Part shown: positions 50,815 to 59,556 of the stretch, piece by piece
Position numbering within the stretch: the stretch's first letter is position 1
Layout: every line of letters begins with the position of its first letter
NCBI GenBank assembly: GCA_963825565.1
Contig: CAWGTW010000009.1
Span: forward strand, 186,001-250,000
From: JBFGCT01 sp963825565
GTDB lineage: Bacteria; Actinomycetota; Acidimicrobiia; Acidimicrobiales; Ilumatobacteraceae
Length of the DNA stretch: 64,000 nt
Reading direction: 5' to 3'
The notes under the pieces: model-generated
Databases searched by the model: none
What the model was told of the DNA's origin: nothing
Seen by the model: only the letters and a program-made list of their open reading frames with translations
Position numbers and translations under genes: made by a program

Positions 50815-51848
50815 TGCGCGGTCGGCCCCGCCGTCTGCTGGTCGGTGCTGGCGCTGGGTTCGTTCTCGCCCTTGGGGTTGCGGCGCCGGTCCTTGCCGAC
50901 CCTGCCGGCCCGACCGACTACCGGTCCGAGGTCGTCGGCATCGAACCGCCGACACCGACGGTCGACGTGTCGGTGATCGGCGGCGATTCCTTCGTCGAGT
51001 TGCGGGCCGAGCCGGGCACCGACGTGGTCGTCGTCGGCTACCGCGGCGAGGACTATCTCTGGTTCCGCGCCGACGGCACGGTGTTGGAGAACCAGAACTC
51101 CCCGAGCAAGTTCACCAACGAGGACCGCTACGGCGGCGCGGAGATCCCGTCGTCGGCGTCCCCCGACGCCGAGCCGGTCTGGGAACGGATCGGCGGGGGA
51201 GGGCGGTGGGCGTGGCACGACCACCGCGCGCACTGGATGCAGCAGATCCGGCCCGCGGGCCGGTCGGCCGGTGACCAGATCCTCGAGGCGGTCATCCCGC
51301 TGCGCGTCGACGGCGGGGACGTCGACGTCACCGTGATCAGCACCTGGCAACCGGCGGCCTCGACCGTTCCGACCTGGCTCGGGCTCGTCGCGGGAATCGG
51401 TTGCGCCGTCGCGTGCTGGTCGCTGCGGCGGGCGGCCGGGGCGGTCGCCCCCGCCTTCCCCGTCGTCGCCGTCGCCCTGGTCGCCGGTGTCTGGCAGTTC
51501 CGGTCGCTGCCCGCCGAGACCGGGCCGCGGCCGGTGTGGATCGTCCTGCCGGCGCTCGCCGCGATCGGCGTCGTGGTCGGGCTGGTCGCCGGCCGCCGCG
51601 GTAGCCGCCTCGTGATGTGGGCGGCGCTCCTGCTCACCGGGGTCGAACTGACGATCTGGGGCCTGATCAAGCGTGACGGGCTCAGCTCGGCGCTGATCCC
51701 GACCGATGCCCCCGGCTGGTTCGACCGCTTCGCCACGTCGGCGGCGATCGCCGGCGGTTTCGGGTTCGCGCTGGTCGCGCTGGTCGGGCTGTTCGCGGTC
51801 AGCGGTTCCAGGGCGCCGACGGGCTCACTGCGCCCGGCCCCCCGGTGA
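50814..51848 (+). CDS. Exported-domain membrane protein with His-rich motif and five TM helices
   Basis: I do not recognise a named family. The 344-residue product has a signal peptide (RLLVGAGAGFVLALGVAAPVLA), an extracellular domain of about 150 residues ending in RWAWHDHRAHWMQQI (three His plus Met, a candidate copper site), then five membrane helices (about 188-340). It starts one base inside the cupredoxin stop and closes the operon. The setting suggests copper handling or heme/copper assembly outside the membrane. The final 50 bases overlap the convergent map gene. Confidence 0.75.
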   Translation: MRGRPRRLLVGAGAGFVLALGVAAPVLADPAGPTDYRSEVVGIEPPTPTVDVSVIGGDSFVELRAEPGTDVVVVGYRGEDYLWFRADGTVLENQNSPSKFTNEDRYGGAEIPSSASPDAEPVWERIGGGGRWAWHDHRAHWMQQIRPAGRSAGDQILEAVIPLRVDGGDVDVTVISTWQPAASTVPTWLGLVAGIGCAVACWSLRRAAGAVAPAFPVVAVALVAGVWQFRSLPAETGPRPVWIVLPALAAIGVVVGLVAGRRGSRLVMWAALLLTGVELTIWGLIKRDGLSSALIPTDAPGWFDRFATSAAIAGGFGFALVALVGLFAVSGSRAPTGSLRPAPR

Positions 51849-52779
51849 GGACCTCGGCTCCGTCGTCGGTGACGAGCAGCGTGTGCTCGAACTGCGCGGT
51901 GCGCTTGCCGTCGGCGGTCACCGCCGTCCAATCGTCGTCCCAGATGCGGTAGTTGATCGTGCCGATGGTGATCATCGGCTCGATCGTGAACGTCATCCCG
52001 GGCTGCATGGTGAGGCTGGCCCGGCTGTCGTAGTAGTGCAGGACCTGGATGTCGGTGTGGAACTGCTCGCCGATCCCGTGCCCGACGAACGCCCGTACGA
52101 CGCCGTACCGGTATTGCTTCGCGTGGTTCTCGATCGCCCGGCCGATGTCGGACAGCGGACGGCCCGGCTTGACCGCCTCGATGCCGTGCCACATGCACTC
52201 CTCGGTGACCTCGACCAGCTGCCGGCTCTCGGGGTCGACATCGCCGACGAAGAACGTGGCGTTGGTGTCGCCGTGCACGCCGCCGACCCAGCCGGTCACG
52301 TCGATGTTGCAGATGTCGCCGTCCTGCAGTGCGCGCGAATCGGGGATCCCGTGACAGATCACCTCGTTGACCGACGTGCAGCAGGCCTTCGGGTAGCCGT
52401 GGTAGTTGATCGTCGACGGGTAGGCGCCGCGCTCGACGAACGCGTCGTGGACGGCGATGTCGATCTCCTCGGTAGTGACGCCGGGGGCGACCATCTCGCC
52501 GGCCAGCCGCAGCACCTCCGCGGCGACGGCACCGGAATGACGCATCCGCTCGATGACGTCGGGCGACTTCACCCGGCCCTCATCCCACCGCTGGTACTCC
52601 CCGGTCTCGGCGTACGGCGGCCGTGCGATGTGGTCGGGGACCGCGCGCATCGGGCTGACGATCCCTTGGATCACGCGGCCCTCCGAACGGCGATGGCACC
52701 GCTTGTACTTCCGTCCGCTCCCGCACCAGCACGGCTCGTTCGCCTTGGGGGTCGTCGAGGGGGCGGCCGTCAGCGTCAT
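51799..52779 (-). CDS. map: Type I methionine aminopeptidase with N-terminal SEC-C zinc motif
   Basis: Removes the initiator Met from nascent proteins. The 326-residue product begins with a SEC-C motif (NEPCWCGSGRKYKRCH, about 14-29) that can bind zinc and help dock on the ribosome, followed by a linker and a MetAP domain with metal ligands in ICNIDVTGWVGGVHGDTNATF, FVGHGIGEQFH, FTIEPM and AQFEHTLLV. Start ATG with TATCCT 6 bases upstream. Its 3' end overlaps the opposing membrane-protein gene by 50 bases. Confidence 0.94.
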   Translation of the reverse strand: MTLTAAPSTTPKANEPCWCGSGRKYKRCHRRSEGRVIQGIVSPMRAVPDHIARPPYAETGEYQRWDEGRVKSPDVIERMRHSGAVAAEVLRLAGEMVAPGVTTEEIDIAVHDAFVERGAYPSTINYHGYPKACCTSVNEVICHGIPDSRALQDGDICNIDVTGWVGGVHGDTNATFFVGDVDPESRQLVEVTEECMWHGIEAVKPGRPLSDIGRAIENHAKQYRYGVVRAFVGHGIGEQFHTDIQVLHYYDSRASLTMQPGMTFTIEPMITIGTINYRIWDDDWTAVTADGKRTAQFEHTLLVTDDGAEVLTGGPGAVSPSAPWNR

Positions 52780-52785
52780 GCCCCG

Positions 52786-52791
52786 AGGATA
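52786..52791 (-). promoter_or_regulatory. Leaderless -10 box TATCCT of map
   Basis: TATCCT on the minus strand ends 6 bases before the map ATG at 52779. Confidence 0.5.
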
Positions 52792-52931
52792 CGGGAAATC
52801 CGTTGCGGTGCCGAGTGGCAGGCATCGGTCGAGCTGACACTGGCCCACGCTCGCTGCTCGGCGACCTCAGCGATTCGATCGAGCACGGCGATCTCGAAGT
52901 GCACCACCGACCCGAGCGGCGCTTCAACACT

Positions 52932-53987
52932 TCAACGCACCGACGGCATCGACCAGAGCAGCGATTCGAGGAGCAGGCGTTCGTTCGGATTGCGGTCGAG
53001 CGATTCGAGCGCTTCGTGGATGCGGCGGACCGCCCTCGCCGTCGTGTCGACGCTCGGTGTGCCGCCGGTGACGAGCGTGTCCCGGTAGGTTCCGGCCAGC
53101 GTGGCCAACCCGCTGCGCAGCTCGTCGGTGCGATGCCGCCTGAGCTCGCGCTTGTGGCGTTCTTCGAGTTGCTTCTTGCCGCTGCCCCGCTCGCCGTACG
53201 CCTTGATCCGCTCGTCGAGCTCGGCCATCTCGACCTCGTGGCGGGCGGCGAGCGGCGCGGCAGCTGCGTCGATCAGCTCGAGGAGGTGGGCGGCGGTACG
53301 GGTCGCGGTGTGGCCCGTACCGTCGAGGGCGTCCGCCGCGCCGGCGAATGCGGCACGGCGGTCGGACAGGTCGGGGTCGGTGGCGAGCACGCGGGCGCGG
53401 TCGAGATCGCCCAACGCCGCCTTGGCCGCGGCGGAGGCCTCGGCCACACCGATGCCTTCGGCAACCAGGCGCGCCGCGATCAGGTCGGGCGGCAGCGCCC
53501 GGAACTCGATCCGGGCACAGCGCGACGAGATCGTCACCAGGTCGGCCGGCACGAAGTCGGCGAGGATGACGAAGACGGTCGAGTCGGGTGGCTCCTCGAT
53601 CGTCTTCAACAGCAGCGCCGCGCCCTCTGGTCGCAGCAGATGGAACTCGTCGAGGACCAGCACCTTGCGCGCTCCCTCGACCGGTGCGAGCGACGCGAGG
53701 TGAACGATCTCGCGCGCCTGGTCGGCGGAGATCGCCGGACCGACCCGGCGGACCTCGCGGACGTCGGGGTGTTCGCCGCGCAGGATCAACTCGGCATCGC
53801 GCCGGGTGCGGTCTTCCCCTCCCGTGATCAGCGCCGCAGCGAACGCGCGAGCGGCCTCGTGCTTCGTCGAACCGGGCGGCCCGTCGAACAGGTAGGCGTG
53901 GAGCGGACTGGCGGCGGCGGCCCGGAGCTGGGCAACTGCGGCCGGCTGCCCGACGACGTCGTCCCAGACCGGCCCGGGGGTGGTCAT
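52932..53987 (-). CDS. holB: DNA polymerase III delta' subunit
   Basis: Clamp-loader subunit. The 351-residue AAA+ protein starts VWDDVVGQPAAVAQLRAA, has HAYLFDGPPGSTKHEAARAF (degenerate Walker A: Ser-Thr-Lys-His instead of GKT, as expected for delta'), KVLVLDEFHLLRPEGAALLLKTIEEPP and the sensor/SRC motif TISSRCARIEF. Start ATG overlaps the tmk stop (ATGA), a classic tmk-holB pair. The C-terminal half is helical without special motifs. Confidence 0.93.
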   Translation of the reverse strand: MTTPGPVWDDVVGQPAAVAQLRAAAASPLHAYLFDGPPGSTKHEAARAFAAALITGGEDRTRRDAELILRGEHPDVREVRRVGPAISADQAREIVHLASLAPVEGARKVLVLDEFHLLRPEGAALLLKTIEEPPDSTVFVILADFVPADLVTISSRCARIEFRALPPDLIAARLVAEGIGVAEASAAAKAALGDLDRARVLATDPDLSDRRAAFAGAADALDGTGHTATRTAAHLLELIDAAAAPLAARHEVEMAELDERIKAYGERGSGKKQLEERHKRELRRHRTDELRSGLATLAGTYRDTLVTGGTPSVDTTARAVRRIHEALESLDRNPNERLLLESLLWSMPSVR

Positions 53988-54595
53988 GCGATTCCCCGCT
54001 CGACGAGCGCGAGGTGGATCTTCTCGGCGACCTGCTCGATCGTGCCGACGGCCTCCATCCTGATCCAGTTGTCCCGGTGCTCCTCGGCCAGCAGGCGGAA
54101 GCCCTCGATCACGCGCTGGTGGAACTCGCGGCCCGCCGCCTCGAAGCGGTCGAGGTTCCGACGGCTCATCCGCTCGGCGATCATCTCGTCGGGCGTGTCG
54201 AGGAACACCACCAGGTCCGGCCACAGCCCGCCGGTCCCCCACTCGTTCAGGTCGCGGATCCGTTCGATGTCGAGCTGGCGTCCGTAGCCCTGGTAGGCGA
54301 TCGAGGAGTAGACCGAGCGGTCGCTGACGACCGAGCGGCCGGCGGTCAGCGCGGGGCGAACGACCTCGGCCATGTGCTGGGCTCGGTCGGCGGCGGCCAG
54401 GAGTGCCTCGGCGCGCGCCGACAGGTTGTGGACCGCGGTGTCGTGGAGGATCTCGCGGATACGGGCGCCGATGTCGGTGCCACCGGTTTCGCGGGTCAGC
54501 ACGGCACCGATGCGCTCGGCGAGGCGTGCCGCCTGCGTCGACTTGCCCGAGCCCTCCGCGCCCTCGAACGCGATGTACACCGGCTGCGGCGTCAT
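53984..54595 (-). CDS. tmk: dTMP kinase
   Basis: Phosphorylates dTMP to dTDP. The 203-residue product has P-loop FEGAEGSGKSTQAARL (about 9-24), ADRAQHM, SDRSVYSSIAYQG, VVFLDTPDEMIAERM and a short LID. Start ATG at 54595 is set by GAGGGG five bases upstream (GTG 54619 lies before that site and is rejected). Overlaps holB by 4 bases. Confidence 0.94.
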   Translation of the reverse strand: MTPQPVYIAFEGAEGSGKSTQAARLAERIGAVLTRETGGTDIGARIREILHDTAVHNLSARAEALLAAADRAQHMAEVVRPALTAGRSVVSDRSVYSSIAYQGYGRQLDIERIRDLNEWGTGGLWPDLVVFLDTPDEMIAERMSRRNLDRFEAAGREFHQRVIEGFRLLAEEHRDNWIRMEAVGTIEQVAEKIHLALVERGIA

Positions 54596-54706
54596 GTCCC
54601 CTCCCCTCGGTCCAGACACGTCATCACGAGCTACGAGCGTACCGATCCCGACGTGAGAGGGTGATCGCCCCGCCGCGTGACGCCAGGTGACGGGGTCGTG
54701 TGTCGT

Positions 54707-54854
54707 GGGTCGTGCCCGGTCTCGGGGTCGGTGGTCCCGGATGGCGGGATGGGCGGCGCCGAGACCCGTCGGGGCGCGGTGGGTCGTGCCCGGTCTCGGG
54801 GTCGGTGGTCCCGGATGGCGGGATGGGCAGCGCCGAGACCCGTCGGGGCGCGGT
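54707..54854. repeat. 74-bp tandem duplication in the tmk-topA gap
   Basis: Units 54707-54780 and 54781-54854 are identical except one base (GGGCGGCG versus GGGCAGCG); a third copy begins with GGGT. No gene is evident in the 267-base gap. Contains GGTCTCGG...CCGAGACC, which can fold back within each unit. Confidence 0.85.
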
Positions 54855-54862
54855 GGGTCCGG

Positions 54863-57610
54863 CTACCCGGACGCCGGCTCGTCGCCCGGCTGCGCGCTGG
54901 CAGGCGCCTGCTTGGCCGCCGACGCCGTGCGAGCTGCGGCCCGCTTGCCGGCCGCGGGCTTCTTGGCTGGGCGCTTCTTGGCCGCCCGCTTCTTGGCCGC
55001 CCGTTTCTTGGTGCCTCCCTTGGCCCCGACGGCCTCCCGCCTGATCGCCAGCAGCTCGTAGGCCCGCTCGACGGTCATCTCCTCGACCCGGTCGCCCTTG
55101 CCGAGCGATGCGTTGGTCTCGCCGTCGGTGACGTACACCCCGAACCGCCCGTCCTTGGCGACGACCGGACGCTCGCTGACCGGGTCGGTGCCGAACTCGC
55201 GCAGCGGACCCTTGGCGGCCATGTTCTGCCCGCCCCGCTTGTAGACCTTCGGCTGGCTGAAGATGCGCAGCGCCTCGTCGAAGGTGATCTCGAGCAGCTG
55301 ATCCTCGGAATCGATGTTGCGATAGTCCTTGTCCTTCTGCACGTACGGTCCGTACCGGCCGTTGTTGGCGTAGATCGGGACGCCGTCGGCGGGATCGTCG
55401 CCGAGGTGACGCGGGAGCTGGAGCAGCGCCTCGGCCTCGTCCATCGTGATCCGCTCGAGGACCATCGTCTTGAACAGGCTCGACATCTTCGGCTTCTCGA
55501 GGCCGGGCGGGGGGTGGTCGTGGTCACCCCACTGGACGTACGGGCCATAGCGGCCGTTCTTGGCGTAGACCGGCAGGCCGTCGAGCTCACCGATCGGCTC
55601 GTCGCTCTTCGGGGCGGCGAGCAATTCGACCGCCTTGGCCACGTCGAGCTCGTCGGGTGCCAGGTCGTCGGGCACGCTGGCGGTATCGTCGCCGCACTTG
55701 ACGTACGGTCCGTACTTGCCCGGCTTGACCACGATCTCGCGGCCGTCGGGGTGCGTACCCAGCGGGAACGTGTTGATCTCGGCGGCGTCGATCTCATCGA
55801 GGTTCTCCTCGACCAGGCGCTTCAACCCGAGCATCGCATCCTCACCGACTCCGGCCTCGGCGGTGATCGGCGGCACCGAGTCGTCGTCGGTCTGCCCGAA
55901 GTAGAACCGCTCCAGCCACTGCGACTTCTGGCGGTCGCCACGGGCGATAGCGTCGAGGTCCTCGTCGATCGACGCCGTGAAGTCGTAGTCGACCAGGTTG
56001 TCGAAGTGCTCCTCGAGCAGGCGGACCACGGCGAACGCGGTCCACGTCGGGACGAGCGCCTGGCCCTTCTTCCACACGTACCCGCGGTCCTGGATCGTCT
56101 GGATGATCGATGCCCAGGTCGACGGTCGGCCGATCCCCAGCTCCTCCAGCCGTTTGACGAGGGAGGCCTCGGTGTACCGGGCCGGCGGCGACGTGCTGTG
56201 CCCGCTCGGTTCGATCGAAGCGATCGGCACCGCCTGGCCTTCGGTCAGCGGGGGCAGCAGCGCCTCTCGGTCGGCGGCGTCCTCGCCGGTCTCCTCCCTC
56301 GAGGCGACGTACACCGCCCGGTACCCGGGGAACGTGACCGTCGTGCCGGACGCGGCGAACTCGCAGTCGGTCAACTGCCCGGATGCACGGTCGACCGCAC
56401 CGGCGGCGAGGCGCACGCTGACGGTCACGCCGGTGGCGTCGGCCATCTGCGAGGCGAGCGTGCGCTGCCAGACCAGCCGGTAGAGCGCGAGGTCCTGGCT
56501 GTTCAACTCGCCGGCGACCTGGTCGGGCGAGCGGTACGGCGTGGTCGGCCGGATCGCCTCGTGGGCCTCCTGGGCGTTCTTCACCTTCGAGGAGTACTGC
56601 TTCGGCGACGGGCTGAGGTAGTTCTGGCCGTACTGCGCCGCGACCGCGGCCCGAGTCGCCTGCATCGCCTCGTCGGAGAGGACGACGTTGTCGGTGCGCA
56701 TGTAGGTGATGAAGCCCCGCTCGTACAGCCCCTGGGCGATGCGCATCACCTGCGACGACGACAGCCGGAGCTTGCGGCCACCTTCCTGCTGGAGCGTCGA
56801 GGTCATGAACGGCGGCTTCGGCGACGACCGGTACGGCTTCTCCTCGACCGAGCGGACGGTGAAGTCGGCGTCGGTGAGCCCGTCGGCGAGCGCCGTCGCA
56901 GCCGCCTCGTCGAGGGCGACCACCTTGGCCGACGGTATCCCTCGGTCGTCGAAGTCCTTGCCGGTCGCGACCTTGACACCGTCGACCGCGACCAGCTTGG
57001 CGTCGAACGGCGGAGCGGTCGCCGTCCCGAGGTCGATGTCCCAGTAGTCGGCGCTGACGAAGGCGATCCGGTGCCGCTCGCGTTCGACGATCAACCGCAC
57101 GCTCGGGCTCTGGACCCGCCCGGCCGAGAGGCCTCGGTTGACGCGGCGCCACAGCACGGGCGACACCTCGTACCCGTAGAGGCGATCGAGGATGCGGCGG
57201 GTCTCGGCGGCATCGACCAGGCCATAGTCGATGTCGCGCGGATTGTCGACAGCGTGCTCGATCGCCGACTTGGTGATCTCGTGAAAGACCATCCGCTTGA
57301 CCGGGACCTTCGGCTTCAGGTACTCGAGGAGGTGCCACGAGATCGCCTCGCCCTCGCGGTCCTCGTCGGTCGCGAGGTAGAGCTCGGAGGCGTCCTTGAG
57401 CGCGGCTCGGAGGTCTTTGATGACGGTCTTGCCGCGGTCGGTCAACTCGTAGGTCGGCTTGAACCCGTTGTCGACGTCGATGTTCAGCCCCTTGGAGGGC
57501 AGGTCGGCCACATGGCCCACCGAGGCGCGCACGTCGTAGCCGGTGCCGAGGAACTTCGAGAGTGTCTTCGCCTTCGCTGGCGACTCCACGACGACGAGTG
57601 GCTTGGGCAT
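54863..57610 (-). CDS. topA: DNA topoisomerase I
   Basis: Relaxes negative supercoils. The 915-residue enzyme has a Toprim domain (KPLVVVESPAKAKTLSKFLG, ATDEDREGEAISWHL) and the active Tyr in FITYMRTDNVVLSDEAM (about 302). In place of zinc fingers it has four Topo_C repeats of the form G-K/R-Y/F-G-x-Y-V (KPGKYGPYVKCGD, KNGRYGPYVQWGD, NNGRYGPYVQKDK, KDGRFGVYVTDGE), then a Lys/Ala-rich tail (about 865-905) like the actinobacterial basic tails that aid processivity. Start ATG at 57610. Upstream of tmk-holB on the same strand. Confidence 0.96.
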   Translation of the reverse strand: MPKPLVVVESPAKAKTLSKFLGTGYDVRASVGHVADLPSKGLNIDVDNGFKPTYELTDRGKTVIKDLRAALKDASELYLATDEDREGEAISWHLLEYLKPKVPVKRMVFHEITKSAIEHAVDNPRDIDYGLVDAAETRRILDRLYGYEVSPVLWRRVNRGLSAGRVQSPSVRLIVERERHRIAFVSADYWDIDLGTATAPPFDAKLVAVDGVKVATGKDFDDRGIPSAKVVALDEAAATALADGLTDADFTVRSVEEKPYRSSPKPPFMTSTLQQEGGRKLRLSSSQVMRIAQGLYERGFITYMRTDNVVLSDEAMQATRAAVAAQYGQNYLSPSPKQYSSKVKNAQEAHEAIRPTTPYRSPDQVAGELNSQDLALYRLVWQRTLASQMADATGVTVSVRLAAGAVDRASGQLTDCEFAASGTTVTFPGYRAVYVASREETGEDAADREALLPPLTEGQAVPIASIEPSGHSTSPPARYTEASLVKRLEELGIGRPSTWASIIQTIQDRGYVWKKGQALVPTWTAFAVVRLLEEHFDNLVDYDFTASIDEDLDAIARGDRQKSQWLERFYFGQTDDDSVPPITAEAGVGEDAMLGLKRLVEENLDEIDAAEINTFPLGTHPDGREIVVKPGKYGPYVKCGDDTASVPDDLAPDELDVAKAVELLAAPKSDEPIGELDGLPVYAKNGRYGPYVQWGDHDHPPPGLEKPKMSSLFKTMVLERITMDEAEALLQLPRHLGDDPADGVPIYANNGRYGPYVQKDKDYRNIDSEDQLLEITFDEALRIFSQPKVYKRGGQNMAAKGPLREFGTDPVSERPVVAKDGRFGVYVTDGETNASLGKGDRVEEMTVERAYELLAIRREAVGAKGGTKKRAAKKRAAKKRPAKKPAAGKRAAARTASAAKQAPASAQPGDEPASG

Positions 57611-57819
57611 CGGTGCCTTTGGCTAGGGGATGGTGCGGTTGCTTGTCAAGCGGCAGTGTGCCGGGAACTCGGGCGATCTGCATACGTCGTGCTCGTCGCC
57701 CGACGTCCCAGCGGTCACGTCGGCGTCTTGCCGGCGTCACCGCACCGTTCTGGCCGATGGCCGACGCGCCCGCCGTGCGTCACTCGGCGCACGGCAGATC
57801 GTCCGGCCCGGTGCGCTCC

Positions 57820-57825
57820 TAGGCT
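57820..57825 (+). promoter_or_regulatory. Leaderless -10 box TAGGCT
   Basis: TAGGCT ends 6 bases before GTG 57832. Confidence 0.45.
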
Positions 57826-57831
57826 CCCGGG

Positions 57832-59406
57832 GTGGCTGTCGATCCGGACGCGATGTGGAAGCCGGGGTTCGTCGCGCCGATCCTCGATGGGGAACGATCA
57901 ACACCGGACGTGCCGACCGACGGTCCGGTTCGGCCGGGTCTGCCCGATCGCTTTCAGCCCGCAGCGGGTCGTCGCCGGGTCCAGGGGTCGCCGGTGCCCG
58001 ACCGCCGCCCGCCACCGGAGGCCGATCCGGCCCGTCCGGCGGGAGCAGAACCGGTGCACATCGTCGCGCCGGACTGGGAAGTCGAGCGCGACGACCTCGG
58101 ACCGCCGGCTCGACCGCCGCGCCGTCCGTGGCGCGCCGTCGGCGGGGTGGTCGCTGTGCTGGTGCTCGCGACGGTCGTCTTCTCGTCGCTCGGGTCGGAT
58201 ACCGATCCCCGTCGCCCCGAGCCGGGCGAGCTCGCCGGCGCCGACGAGCGCCGCCTGCCCGCGCGCGTCGATCCGCTCTGGTCGATCACCTTGGCCGGTT
58301 CCGGCAACGCGCTCGCCTCGTCGATGATCGTCGATGGTCGCGATGTCGTCGTCGCCGTGGTTGACGACGGCAGCCGCGACCGCTCGATGATCACCGGGAT
58401 CGATGCATCGACCGGTGGGGTTCGTTGGCGGCGCAGCTTCTCGTTCTCGCCACCGGAGGCTTCCCTGCTCGGTGTTCTCGACGGCGTGGTCCTCGTCGCG
58501 CAACGCGATCTCTCCAGCCAGCGCTTGATCGGGTTGGCGACCGTCGACGGCGCAACGCTCTGGGAGCGCGAGACCGACGGTGCGGTCGACGTCGTGCTGC
58601 TCGGCACGAGCGTCGTCACCGAGCTGTCCGGTGGCCTCGACGCCCGGCTCACGGTCCTCGATCCGCGCTCCGGCGAGGTGCTCGGCGACCTCGCGGGGGA
58701 GCTGCTGACCACCGACCTCGCGGGCACCTGGTACGTCGGGCAAACCGACCGGATCGTTGCGATCGATCTGGCAGACGGATGGAACGAGCCGGTCACGGTG
58801 TTCGAGGGAGACACCGGGGCGTTCGCCGGCATGGCGGTGGTCGACGACCGCTTCCTGGTCGCCGATTCCTTCGGCGCAGTCGCCGAACTGGTCGGCGGTA
58901 GGACCTCCGACCTGGCCGGTGGGCTGGACGTGCCGCGCATCGAGGCGATGTTCCCGGCCGGCGGTTCCTCGTTCGTCGGTCTCAACGCCTCGGAGATGTT
59001 CGGCGTCGAGCTGATCGGCGGCCGCCTCCGCCAAACCTGGAACCGGGACGCGACGCTGCGGAGCTTCACCCTGACCGAGCAGGGCCTGGTCATGGCGATC
59101 GACGATTCCGGAGCGGGTCTGATCGATGGCGCCGAGACGATCATCGTCGACGGGGTCACCGGCGAGCGCCTCGCTGGGGCAGGCGCAGGGGACGGGGATG
59201 ACGCGTTCGCGTTGATCGTCGGCGACGGGTTCGTCGCCGTGTCGGAGACCGTCGAAGGCACCGAGCGCGTCGGCTACGACCTCTCCGGGACCCAGATCTG
59301 GCGCCTGCCGGTCTCCGGTCGGGTGCGCGTCGGAAACGAGCTCGTCGTGGTGATGACCAACACGCCGTCGGGCTACGAGCTGCGGGCCTTCGGCGCCGGG
59401 GGCTGA
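57832..59406 (+). CDS. Membrane-anchored PQQ/BamB-like beta-propeller protein
   Basis: A 524-residue protein with a Pro/Arg-rich cytosolic N-terminus (about 1-98), one membrane helix (WRAVGGVVAVLVLATVVFSSLG, about 100-121) and an extracellular propeller of repeated 'GLATVDGATLWERETD / VLDPRSGEVLGDL / IDASTGGVRWRRSF' blades. Such PQQ-like repeats serve as scaffolds or enzymes; no PQQ or metal ligands stand out, so a binding role is more likely. Not recognised as a named family. Divergent from topA across a 221-base gap holding both promoters and nothing else I can identify. Confidence 0.75.
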   Translation: MAVDPDAMWKPGFVAPILDGERSTPDVPTDGPVRPGLPDRFQPAAGRRRVQGSPVPDRRPPPEADPARPAGAEPVHIVAPDWEVERDDLGPPARPPRRPWRAVGGVVAVLVLATVVFSSLGSDTDPRRPEPGELAGADERRLPARVDPLWSITLAGSGNALASSMIVDGRDVVVAVVDDGSRDRSMITGIDASTGGVRWRRSFSFSPPEASLLGVLDGVVLVAQRDLSSQRLIGLATVDGATLWERETDGAVDVVLLGTSVVTELSGGLDARLTVLDPRSGEVLGDLAGELLTTDLAGTWYVGQTDRIVAIDLADGWNEPVTVFEGDTGAFAGMAVVDDRFLVADSFGAVAELVGGRTSDLAGGLDVPRIEAMFPAGGSSFVGLNASEMFGVELIGGRLRQTWNRDATLRSFTLTEQGLVMAIDDSGAGLIDGAETIIVDGVTGERLAGAGAGDGDDAFALIVGDGFVAVSETVEGTERVGYDLSGTQIWRLPVSGRVRVGNELVVVMTNTPSGYELRAFGAGG

Positions 59407-59556
59407 TCGAGGCGAACCGCTGCCCGGCGCGGGCTGCGTGTGTGGTCGCCGACACGTGCGACGGTCGCGACCGCTGCGCGCAACGGGCACCGTGTGCCGT
59501 CGGAGCGGTCGGGCTCGCGGAGCGGCGCTGACCCGGCCGGGTACGGTTCGGTGCCG

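Noticed and set aside
54677..58327. Very long plus-strand open frame (about 1200 codons) opposite topA
   Set aside because: It is antisense to a complete topA, runs through the tandem repeat and has Arg/Leu/Asp-rich composition typical of GC-rich shadow frames.
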